A model generated the notes under the pieces. It did no database searches and had not been told where the DNA came from. It was given only the letters and a program-made list of their open reading frames with translations. Shown one piece after another: positions 6,811 to 13,089 of a stretch of DNA of 13,089 nt. Each line of letters opens with the position of its first letter. The stretch's first letter is position 1. The position numbers and the translations under genes were made by a program. The stretch spans positions 1 to 13,089 of the forward strand of contig CAYSUW010000024.1 in the NCBI GenBank assembly GCA_964434385.1, read 5' to 3'. This DNA comes from GCA-002700125 sp964434385. Its GTDB lineage: Bacteria > Chloroflexota > Dehalococcoidia > Lucifugimonadales > Lucifugimonadaceae.

Positions 6811-7515
6811 ATGAATTTCAGAAATATCAAAATAAAAATTCCTGTTCTCCCAATTTTATATATCATCATTTTAACTTTTTTCCTATCTTGCTCTTCCGGT
6901 TCTAGTAAAGATTCAGACTTGAATAATGGCTCACAAAATACTTACAACTTAGAAGATGCAGTAAAAATAGGATGGAAAATGAAAAAGGGTTTTTCAACTG
7001 AATTCCCTAATTCTACTGATGCAAAATGGGGGTTTTTTAAGGGAAGAGAAGTGGCATTAATCAGATATCAAAATCTTGATGATGCACAAAATTATGGAAA
7101 TACTGCAGGTTCAGAGCAGACAGAATATATTGAACCAATAGATGGAATAAAGGCATATGGAGATAATGTTGAAAAAACTACATGCAGAGGTTTTGCCGAA
7201 TATCAAACTCCTTATAAATTAAATATTCATTTCAACCCTATGGATAAAATATTCTTTATTCAAAAAAATAATACGATATTTGACCAAAACACTGGGACAT
7301 TAAAGAATTTATATAGTTTAGGTGATACTTCAGAGGAAATTTATGAAACTCCAGCTGCAGAATGTCCTAGAAGAGAACCACTATATAGAGAATTTGTTAT
7401 TGAAGGAAACATAGTCATTATGGCTGAACCTCTAAGAGGTGAAGATTCCACTGCTTTAATAAAAGCTATAGAAGAAATAATTACTAAACTAAAGGAGAAT
7501 TATGACAAGAATTAA
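6811..7515 (+). CDS. Small lipoprotein of unknown function, paralogue C
   Basis: Divergent third member of the lipoprotein family seen at 114-1285. An in-frame ATG at 6760 would give 251 aa but put 27 residues before the hydrophobic signal. The ATG at 6811 (234 aa) gives a normal lipoprotein signal: short Lys/Arg start, hydrophobic core, then lipobox FFLSC with Cys27 lipidated. Neither start has a clear ribosome site. Shared features are an N-terminal TYNLEDAVKIGWKMKKG block, AKWGFFKG, an IRYQNLDDAQNYGN segment matching the RFYxSHxDA region, and a C-terminal EFVIEGNIVIMAEP block matching the GDYIxxGNVxxxC block. Where A and B have the third conserved Cys, C has Ala, and an insertion of about 50 residues lies in the middle. 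Its last 14 bp overlap the aldolase gene, so the two are probably co-transcribed. Function unknown. Confidence 0.8.
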   Translation: MNFRNIKIKIPVLPILYIIILTFFLSCSSGSSKDSDLNNGSQNTYNLEDAVKIGWKMKKGFSTEFPNSTDAKWGFFKGREVALIRYQNLDDAQNYGNTAGSEQTEYIEPIDGIKAYGDNVEKTTCRGFAEYQTPYKLNIHFNPMDKIFFIQKNNTIFDQNTGTLKNLYSLGDTSEEIYETPAAECPRREPLYREFVIEGNIVIMAEPLRGEDSTALIKAIEEIITKLKENYDKN

Positions 7516-8395
7516 TAAAGTAATTGATTTACTGGACCAAAGGCAACCAGTTTATATTACACATACCCCCGGATTAGATTATGAAAATGGTAAAGAAATG
7601 TCGAAAACCTTTGCTGATATGATCATAATTGATTTTGAACATCACGCATTTGATATTTTAGGATTACGTTCATTTATGAAAGGATTGGTAGATGGAGGAC
7701 CAACCCTCAGTGGTCATCAAACTCCAACTGTAATTACAACACTCCCATCAAACTGTACTACTGTTAATGAAGTTTTAGCTAATGCATGGCAAGCTAGACA
7801 TGTTCTAAGTACAGGAGTACATGGAATTTTAAATACACACACTAGAACTCCAGAAGCAGTAAAAGCATTCGTAGCTATATGTAGATATCCTTTCCAAACA
7901 TTAGGATTAGAAAAAGGAATACCAGAAGGTCTGAGAGGAGCCGGTGGCCAAAGAGAACCTGCAGATATTTGGAATCTTTCTCCCCAAAAATACGTCAAAA
8001 AAGCTGATCCATGGCCATTAAATCCTGATGGAGAACTTTTATTGGGACTAAAAATTGAAGACAGGCACTGCTTAGAAAAAGCAGATCAGATCGCAGGAGT
8101 ACCTGGTATAAGTTTTGCAGAATGGGGACCTGGAGATATGGGAATGTCTTTTGGCCTTCCAGATGCTCATGACCCCCCTTATCCAAAAGAAATGGATGAA
8201 GCAAGAAATATAGTTAAATCAGCATGCGAAAAATCCGGAGTATTCTTTTATTCTTCTTGGATAGACCCAGAAATGAATGATCAACAAAGAATCAAATATA
8301 TTATTGAAGAGCTTAATGTAAAGATTACAGGTGCTAACAGCAAAGAAATTGCTGATTATGGAAGAAAGTTAACCAATAGAACAATGCCCTATTGA
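7502..8395 (+). CDS. HpcH/HpaI family aldolase-like protein
   Basis: A 297-aa protein of the HpcH/HpaI (2,4-dihydroxyhept-2-ene-1,7-dioate aldolase/citrate lyase beta) fold, class II pyruvate aldolases. Visible family marks are MIIIDFEHHAFD (40-51), whose Glu46-His47 matches the catalytic EH; ARHVLSTGVHGIL (98-110); RYP (128-130); LKIEDRHCLEKAD (183-195) with metal ligand Glu186; and EWGPGDMGMSFG (207-218) with metal ligand Asp212. The loop between RYP and Glu186 is long (about 131-180, Gly- and Pro-rich). The strand expected to carry the pyruvate-binding Arg reads TVITTLPSN instead. These suggest an atypical substrate. GGAG at 7494-7497 lies 4 nt before the ATG. It overlaps the lipoprotein gene upstream and ends 2 bp from the convergent oxidoreductase. 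Expected to be cytosolic, cleaving a 4-hydroxy-2-oxo acid to pyruvate plus an aldehyde. Confidence 0.85.
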   Translation: MTRINKVIDLLDQRQPVYITHTPGLDYENGKEMSKTFADMIIIDFEHHAFDILGLRSFMKGLVDGGPTLSGHQTPTVITTLPSNCTTVNEVLANAWQARHVLSTGVHGILNTHTRTPEAVKAFVAICRYPFQTLGLEKGIPEGLRGAGGQREPADIWNLSPQKYVKKADPWPLNPDGELLLGLKIEDRHCLEKADQIAGVPGISFAEWGPGDMGMSFGLPDAHDPPYPKEMDEARNIVKSACEKSGVFFYSSWIDPEMNDQQRIKYIIEELNVKITGANSKEIADYGRKLTNRTMPY

Positions 8396-8397
8396 AA

Positions 8398-9396
8398 TTA
8401 ATTAACCTTAATCAATAGTTTTCCGAAGTTTTCCCCTGAAAATAATTTTAAAAATGTTTCAGGAGCATTTTCTATTCCTTCAACTATCGTTTCCTTGTAT
8501 TTCAATAATCCTGTTTCTTTAAGATTAAGCAGGAATTCTATTCCATCTTTATATTGATTTTCCCATCTAAAAACTATAAATCCTTCTAATTTAGCCTGTT
8601 TAATTAAAAACTTATGCATATTTCTGGTACCAAGCTCAGGTTCAGAATTATTATATTGAGAAATTTGCCCACATACGATTACTCTAGCAAAATCATTTAT
8701 TTCATCTATTACAGAATCACTAATAGATCCTCCTACGTTATCAAAGTAAATATCTACTCCTTCTTTGCATGATCTCTTGAAATTTTCAATCCAATCAGAT
8801 TCTTTATAATTAATTCCTTCATCAAAACCTAAATTTTCTGTCATATAATTAATTTTTTCTTTTGAGCCAGCAATTCCTATTACTCTACAACCCATACTTT
8901 TTGCAATTTGACCAACAGTAGCTCCTACTGCTCCTGAGCCAGCTGAAACTACTACAGTTTCTCCAGGCTTTGGTTTTCCTATTTTTGTTAGACCAAAATA
9001 AGCTGTTAATCCTGGCATACCAATTGCTCCAAGAGCTAAAGTAATCGGATCTATTCTAGAATCTATTATTGATACTTGATCTTGATTAACTATTGGATTA
9101 GATTGCCAACCGGCTTTGCTAAGAACTATAGAACCTTCAGGAATATTCTCAGAACTTGAATTTTCAACAATTCCAATTATTTCTCCTGTCATCACTTCTC
9201 CAATCTCCAAATTCTTTGCATAAGATTTTGTTGCAGTCATTCTTCCTCTCATATATGGATCTAAAGATAAGAAAAGAGTACGAATACTCACCTGATTCCT
9301 TTGAAGAAGATCTTGATCAGATTTAATAATTTCAAAATCTTCTAAAGTTGGATATCCTATGGGTCTTTTAGCTAAAACTATCTTTGTGTTTTTCAT
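8398..9396 (-). CDS. NADP-dependent oxidoreductase, MDR/CurA (leukotriene B4 12-hydroxydehydrogenase-like) family
   Basis: A 332-aa medium-chain dehydrogenase/reductase without the zinc-binding residues of alcohol dehydrogenases. Diagnostic segments are SLDPYMRGRM near residue 45, GMPGLTAYFGL near 126, the Rossmann motif SAGSGAVGATVGQIAKSMG near 151-169, VDIYFDNVGG near 215, and the CGQISQYN motif with its conserved Tyr near 245. This matches the PTGR/CurA/YncB group, which reduces the C=C bond of alpha,beta-unsaturated ketones and aldehydes with NADPH. An upstream TTG (9402) is in frame, but GGAG (9403-9406) abuts it and sits 6 nt from ATG 9396, so 9396 is preferred. A role in detoxifying reactive enals or in a catabolic side step is inferred. 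Its end nearly touches the aldolase gene, but the two are convergent, not an operon. Confidence 0.92.
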   Translation of the reverse strand: MKNTKIVLAKRPIGYPTLEDFEIIKSDQDLLQRNQVSIRTLFLSLDPYMRGRMTATKSYAKNLEIGEVMTGEIIGIVENSSSENIPEGSIVLSKAGWQSNPIVNQDQVSIIDSRIDPITLALGAIGMPGLTAYFGLTKIGKPKPGETVVVSAGSGAVGATVGQIAKSMGCRVIGIAGSKEKINYMTENLGFDEGINYKESDWIENFKRSCKEGVDIYFDNVGGSISDSVIDEINDFARVIVCGQISQYNNSEPELGTRNMHKFLIKQAKLEGFIVFRWENQYKDGIEFLLNLKETGLLKYKETIVEGIENAPETFLKLFSGENFGKLLIKVN

Positions 9397-9402
9397 TCTC
9401 AA

Positions 9403-9406
9403 CTCC
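9403..9406 (-). promoter_or_regulatory. Ribosome binding site deciding the MDR oxidoreductase start
   Basis: GGAG on the minus strand is directly adjacent to TTG 9402 and 6 nt from ATG 9396. Spacing and codon type both favour the ATG (MKNTKIV). Confidence 0.7.
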
Positions 9407-9605
9407 TATGTGACATTTATTATTATGAAATTTAGGCATTATTCATTATTATTGCTCTACTTAATATTAATTTCTTAATTTTTATGACTTTTTATTATTC
9501 AAATTTATTTAAAAAATATGTAAGAGGAAGACGTATAATCTTTTTCTGGATACCCACAGGTCTTTAATAATAAATTACATTTAATGATTTTTTTTGTATA
9601 TCTTT

Positions 9606-10487
9606 TCAAAGAGAATAAAAAGTATGTTTAAGTTTTTGATTTTTGATTTCAACTATTCTATAACCTGAAGGATCCTTGCCAAGAGGTAAACCTAAAGAAG
9701 AAGTAACAACAATTTCGACATCATTAAAATTTACACTTTGATTATAATGTAAATGTCCTGAGAAAAAAGCCAGAACATTCCTTTCTTTCAAAAACTCAAA
9801 CAATATTTCTCTTGTCGCTATTGGGAATTCCCAATACCCTTCACTCTTTTGATTAGATGGTGAAATGTTATCGTCAATAACTACATCATTACCCAAATAA
9901 GGAGGATGATGACTAAAAAATATAATCGGTTTTTTGAAATCTTGAGATTCAATTATTTTTTTTAAATATGCATTCTGTTTTAAAAACCTTGATTCCAATG
10001 CATCTGGAGCCATGAAAAGTGAACTATTTATGACGATAAACAAAATACCAAATTTTTCAAAAGAATAATAATCATTTCCAAAAAACTTTTCATATCTCGC
10101 CATACCAGAAGAAGAAGGAACTAGTGGATTTTCTCCTACATCATGGTTCCCAGGAACTAAAAACAATTCTATATCATTATCAAGATTGCTTAAGGCAGAT
10201 TGAAATTTTTTAATAGTATCATCATCGTTAATATCATTAATCAAGTCTCCAGTAATAACAAAGAAATGTGGTTTTTCAATATTGGCAATTGAAATTATTT
10301 TTTTTAGATTTTCTAGTTCTTTTTCCAATCCTATATTATTTTGACTTTCTAAAGAATTTTTCCTTTCAAAACCAGAATCTTTAAACCATTTTTCTGTATA
10401 TTGTTTTCTATCAACTCTAGATAAAAAGTTGTCAGCCATTCCCAGTTGAGAATCTGTTGATAAAAAAAAATTTAAAGTAGAATCCAT
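9606..10487 (-). CDS. CPPED1-like calcineurin-type metallophosphoesterase
   Basis: A 293-aa metallophosphoesterase. All core motifs are present: Asp12 in STDSQLG (10-16), GDLIND (80-85), GNHD (113-116), FSHHPP (191-196) and GHLH (244-247). These bind the two-metal centre of calcineurin-like enzymes. Several segments resemble eukaryotic CPPED1/CSTP1 specifically: a DxQ opening motif instead of the usual DxH, PGNHDVGENP, FFSGHLHYN, and the tail VTSSLGLPLGKDPSGYRIV. CPPED1 is a Ser/Thr phosphatase in humans, but the bacterial substrate is unknown; a nucleotide or phosphoester is equally possible. No signal peptide is seen, so it should be cytosolic. TCCT at 10495-10498 (AGGA on the minus strand) lies 7 nt before the start. 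The gene follows the ketopantoate reductase-like gene by 3 bp, suggesting co-transcription. Confidence 0.9.
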   Translation of the reverse strand: MDSTLNFFLSTDSQLGMADNFLSRVDRKQYTEKWFKDSGFERKNSLESQNNIGLEKELENLKKIISIANIEKPHFFVITGDLINDINDDDTIKKFQSALSNLDNDIELFLVPGNHDVGENPLVPSSSGMARYEKFFGNDYYSFEKFGILFIVINSSLFMAPDALESRFLKQNAYLKKIIESQDFKKPIIFFSHHPPYLGNDVVIDDNISPSNQKSEGYWEFPIATREILFEFLKERNVLAFFSGHLHYNQSVNFNDVEIVVTSSLGLPLGKDPSGYRIVEIKNQKLKHTFYSL

Positions 10488-10490
10488 TAT

Positions 10491-11534
10491 CTAATCCTGT
10501 AACAATTCATCAAAATAATCTAGATTCTTTATATTAGGTACAAACTCTCCAGGTGGAACACTTTTTAAAATTGAAATAATTTTGTCATTGAATGGAGTTT
10601 CAACAGAGTGTTCTTTACCTAACCTAGAAACAAGCCCATTCAAAAATTCAACTTCAGTCCTCCTATTTTTTAATACATCTTGAAGCAAAGAAGGTTTACC
10701 TCCGATGAAATTTTCAGATCTTTCAATCATATGAGATTCTATCTCTTCTAAATTCTCACCATCATAAGGATTAGCATAAACTTCAGGATTAGCCGATCCT
10801 ATTTTTTCAACATTTATATTTTGAGCTCTTCCTACTCTTACAACTTCTCCAGCGACTTCTATCATTATTTTTCTTGCTTTAGGGTTCATTCCCAATTCAC
10901 CTGATCCTAAACTGCTTATCCCTGCTAAAGGATTAGCCATACAATTGGTTGCAAGTTTTGCCCATCTTTCACCCCATAAGTTATTTGTAGTCTCAGTAGG
11001 ACAAACATCACTCAGCAATTCAGCAATTTCATCAAGTCTTTTTGAAATTGAACCATCTAATTCTCCAACTTTGAAACCTACATTATTAGGGGGAGAACCA
11101 GTCCATTTCACTTTACCTGGAGTATCTAGTGCAGCTCCTATTATTACAACACATCCTATAACTTTCTCTGAAGAAGCAATCTCTGCAACTCTAGGATCAT
11201 TAACACCATTTTGAGCTACAATAATTGTTCCATTGTTCTTCAAATATCCCAAACTCATTTGGGTAGCCCAATCTGTATCATAAGATTTTACAGATAAGAT
11301 GATTAAATCAAAATTGGTTTCCATTTGGAGTTCATGAATATGAATAGGTCTAACTGGAATAGAAAATTTTTTTCCATCGTATTTCTCAATAATCAATCCT
11401 TTTCTTTTCATTTTATCAACATGATCTGACCATTGATCTAGTAAAGTAACATCATGGCCTGCTTTAGTCAGCATTCCTCCTATCACACTACCAATTGCCC
11501 CAGAACCTAAAATTAAAATTTTTTTATCTAACAT
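10491..11534 (-). CDS. Ketopantoate reductase (ApbA/PanE) family protein
   Basis: A 347-aa protein with the full ApbA/PanE layout. The N-terminal Rossmann motif is ILGSGAIGSVIGG (8-20), followed by SVKSYDT (81-87, Lys83), QNGV (108-111), WGERWAKLATNCMANPL (187-203, with catalytic-lysine candidate Lys193 and Asn197) and KPSLLQDVLKNRRTEVEF (280-297) with Ser282 and Glu294 matching the substrate-binding Ser and Glu. PanE reduces 2-dehydropantoate to pantoate for coenzyme A synthesis. This protein is longer than E. coli PanE (303 aa), and Asp33 ends the second beta strand where NADPH-dependent PanE has Arg, hinting at NADH use. No panB or panC is nearby. It may be a true PanE or a 2-oxoacid reductase of the same family. 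It is first in a unit with the phosphatase gene and divergent from glnA. Confidence 0.88.
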   Translation of the reverse strand: MLDKKILILGSGAIGSVIGGMLTKAGHDVTLLDQWSDHVDKMKRKGLIIEKYDGKKFSIPVRPIHIHELQMETNFDLIILSVKSYDTDWATQMSLGYLKNNGTIIVAQNGVNDPRVAEIASSEKVIGCVVIIGAALDTPGKVKWTGSPPNNVGFKVGELDGSISKRLDEIAELLSDVCPTETTNNLWGERWAKLATNCMANPLAGISSLGSGELGMNPKARKIMIEVAGEVVRVGRAQNINVEKIGSANPEVYANPYDGENLEEIESHMIERSENFIGGKPSLLQDVLKNRRTEVEFLNGLVSRLGKEHSVETPFNDKIISILKSVPPGEFVPNIKNLDYFDELLQD

Positions 11535-11592
11535 ATTGACTCTTCAACTATTAATAATATAAAAAATAAGAAATAAATTGGAAACAAATTAG

Positions 11593-11623
11593 ATGTAACA
11601 TGATTCAAACATTCAATCAATGT
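11593..11623. promoter_or_regulatory. Paired ATGT/ACAT dyads upstream of glnA
   Basis: ATGTAACAT (11593-11601, an ATGT-A-ACAT dyad) is followed by ACATT-CAATC-AATGT (11609-11623). The two short dyads bracket the candidate -35 element of glnA. A nitrogen-control operator is possible but no known consensus is matched well, and short AT-rich dyads arise by chance. Confidence 0.3.
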
Positions 11624-11631
11624 AATATACT
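11604..11631 (+). promoter_or_regulatory. Candidate sigma70-type promoter for glnA
   Basis: TTCAAA (11604-11609), a 16-bp spacer and TATACT (11626-11631) would start a transcript about 20-25 nt before the ATG at 11661. A second candidate, TTGACT (11536-11541) with TATAAA (11558-11563) and a 16-bp spacer, would give a longer leader. Neither can be preferred from sequence alone. Confidence 0.4.
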
Positions 11632-11650
11632 AAACAAATATCATCTAAGA

Positions 11651-11656
11651 AGGAGG
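11651..11656 (+). promoter_or_regulatory. Ribosome binding site of glnA
   Basis: A consensus AGGAGG lies 4 nt before the ATG at 11661. It fixes the start of the glutamine synthetase frame, which remains open to the end of the window. Confidence 0.8.
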
Positions 11657-11660
11657 AAAT

Positions 11661-13089
11661 ATGCCAAAAGGTAAAAATCAAAATATCAGTGCACCCGTTC
11701 TAAAGTTAATGGAGGATACTGATTGTGACATATTAGATATAAAATTTATTGATGTTCCAGGAACATGGCAACATGTTGCATTACCCAAATCTGAGGTTGA
11801 TGATAGTTTGTTCACAAATGGAACAGGATTTGATGGATCCAGTGTAAGAGGATTCCAAACTATTGATGAATCTGACATGTTATTGTTACCTCATGCTGAA
11901 ACTGTAGCAGTAGATCCATTTCAGGAAAAAACAGTCACTGTAATTGCAGATATTAGAGATCCTCTTACAAGTTCTAATTATTCTAGGGATCCTAGATATG
12001 TCACTATAAAAGCAGAGAATTACTTAAAATCATCAGGTGTGGGAGATGTTTCCTACTGGGGCCCTGAATTAGAATTCTTCGTTTTTGATTCTGTTGAATT
12101 TTTCCAAAATGAAAATGAAGCATATTTCAAGGTAGATTCAGATGAAGGAATATGGAATTCAGGTTCTAAATATATGATAGATGAAGAAACTCCCAATATA
12201 GGTCAAAGACCTGGATACAAAGGTGGATATTTCCCTGCAGCTCCAATTGATACACACCATGACATGAGAAGTGAAATGGTAAGAATTATGATTGAAACAT
12301 TTGGAATAGAAGTAGAAAAGCATCATCATGAGGTTGCCACTGCAGGACAAGGCGAAATAGATTTAAGATTCGATTCACTATTAAGCATGGCTGATAAAGT
12401 TATGAAATATAAATACGTTGTCAGAAATGTTGCTCAAGAATGGGGAAAAGTTGCTACTTTTATGCCAAAACCATTATTTAATGACAATGGAACTGGTATG
12501 CACACTCATCAGAGTATATGGAGAAATGGCAAACCTCTCTTTGCTGGAAATGAATATGCTGGATTAAGTAAATTAGCATTAAATTATATAGGTGGACTCA
12601 TAAAACATGGAAAAGCTCTTATGGGATTGTGCGCACCTACATCTAACAGTTACAAAAGATTAGTACCTGGTTTTGAAGCTCCTACAATCCTTGCACTTTC
12701 TGCTAGAAATAGAAGTGCTGCTTGTAGAGTCCCTATGTATTTCCAAAATCCTGAATCAAAAAGAGTAGAGTTTAGATCAGCAGATGCTACCTGTAACCCT
12801 TATCTGGCTTTCCCAGCCATGTTAATGGCAGGATTGGATGGTATTGAAAACGGATATGATCCAGGTGACCCCCTAGAATCAGACCTTTTTGAACTTTCTG
12901 CAGAAGAACAAAAAACTTTAAAGCAAGTACCAGGTAGTATAGAAAGTGCCTTAGATGCTCTTGAAGAAGATCATGACTTTTTATTAAAAGGAGATGTATT
13001 CACTCCAGATTTAATAGAAGCGTGGATATCTTACAAAAGAGAAACTGAAGTTGATGAAGTAAGAACAAGACCTCATCCTTGGGAATACT
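11661..13089 (+). CDS. glnA: Glutamine synthetase type I (3' end cut by window)
   Basis: ATP-dependent amidation of glutamate to glutamine; a cytosolic dodecamer in the family. The frame runs 476 codons to the window edge, stopping inside the terminal RPHPWEY segment, so only about 6-10 codons should be missing. Class I motifs in order: FDGSSVRGF (57-65), WGPELEFF (133-140), the GSI-beta type segment around GQRPGYKGGYFP (181-192), HHHEVATAGQGEI (221-233), NGTGMHTHQS (276-285), KRLVPGFEAP (332-341, flap Glu339) and VEFRSADATCNP (369-380). Metal and active-site residues appear intact. At the position of the E. coli adenylylated Tyr397 (NLYDLPP) this protein reads DLFELSA, with Phe410. AGGAGG precedes the ATG. 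It is divergent from the ketopantoate reductase-like gene. Identity is very secure; covalent regulation is probably absent. Confidence 0.97.
   Translation, partial: MPKGKNQNISAPVLKLMEDTDCDILDIKFIDVPGTWQHVALPKSEVDDSLFTNGTGFDGSSVRGFQTIDESDMLLLPHAETVAVDPFQEKTVTVIADIRDPLTSSNYSRDPRYVTIKAENYLKSSGVGDVSYWGPELEFFVFDSVEFFQNENEAYFKVDSDEGIWNSGSKYMIDEETPNIGQRPGYKGGYFPAAPIDTHHDMRSEMVRIMIETFGIEVEKHHHEVATAGQGEIDLRFDSLLSMADKVMKYKYVVRNVAQEWGKVATFMPKPLFNDNGTGMHTHQSIWRNGKPLFAGNEYAGLSKLALNYIGGLIKHGKALMGLCAPTSNSYKRLVPGFEAPTILALSARNRSAACRVPMYFQNPESKRVEFRSADATCNPYLAFPAMLMAGLDGIENGYDPGDPLESDLFELSAEEQKTLKQVPGSIESALDALEEDHDFLLKGDVFTPDLIEAWISYKRETEVDEVRTRPHPWEY

Noticed and set aside
7717..8204. Two minus-strand open frames opposite the HpcH/HpaI-like gene
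   Set aside because: Both are antisense to conserved aldolase motifs and show no domain of their own.
10945..11214. Plus-strand open frame opposite the ketopantoate reductase-like gene
   Set aside because: It is a shadow of a well-supported gene with a Ser/Thr-rich, low-information translation.
11594..11611. Possible GlnR/TnrA-type site (TGTNA-N7-TNACA) before glnA
   Set aside because: The half sites fit only with an 8-bp spacer and a mismatch, so it does not meet the consensus.
11678..12350. Minus-strand open frames opposite glnA
   Set aside because: The plus-strand frame is unambiguous glutamine synthetase across the whole region.

Overview
The window is AT-rich bacterial chromosome with tightly packed genes. 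Many neighbours are separated by only a few bases or overlap. There are no rRNA or tRNA genes, insertion sequences, phage genes or CRISPR arrays. Start regions often carry strong AGGAGG/GGAG sites. Several lipoproteins combined with scattered sugar-acid and aldol-cleaving enzymes suggest a free-living heterotroph with a streamlined genome. The enzyme mix and style recall low-GC marine Chloroflexota (SAR202-like), but that placement is an impression and not a demonstrated assignment.

Layout. Positions 44-73 hold a strong bidirectional terminator. Positions 114-1285 (minus) hold two overlapping genes for small paralogous lipoproteins of unknown function. Positions 1401-3215 (plus) encode a lipoprotein made of about 13 beta-propeller blades. 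Positions 3221-4036 (minus, SDR dehydrogenase) and 4143-5054 (plus, SMP-30 type lactonase) are divergent and share a 106-bp intergenic region with an 11-bp inverted repeat that looks like an operator. Positions 5059-6727 (minus) encode an RraA-type aldolase-like protein and a mannonate dehydratase family TIM-barrel enzyme, overlapping by 11 bp. Positions 6811-8395 (plus) encode a third, divergent member of the small lipoprotein family, overlapping an HpcH/HpaI-type aldolase. Positions 8398-9396 (minus) encode an MDR-family NADP-dependent oxidoreductase. Positions 9606-11534 (minus) encode a CPPED1-like metallophosphatase and a ketopantoate reductase family protein. Position 11661 to the window end (plus) is glutamine synthetase (glnA), cut a few codons before its expected stop.

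How the genes may work together. The enzymes between 3221 and 8395 could make up a non-phosphorylative sugar or sugar-acid route: dehydrogenation to a lactone (SDR), lactone hydrolysis (SMP-30), dehydration to a 2-keto-3-deoxy acid (UxuA-like), and retro-aldol cleavage to pyruvate plus an aldehyde (HpcH/HpaI-like and/or RraA-like). This is inferred from families and proximity. No sugar transporter, kinase or regulator is visible.

The most unusual observations are the small lipoprotein family with its conserved four-cysteine pattern, the operator-like repeat between the SDR and lactonase genes, and a glutamine synthetase in which the tyrosine adenylylated in the enterobacterial enzyme is a phenylalanine.
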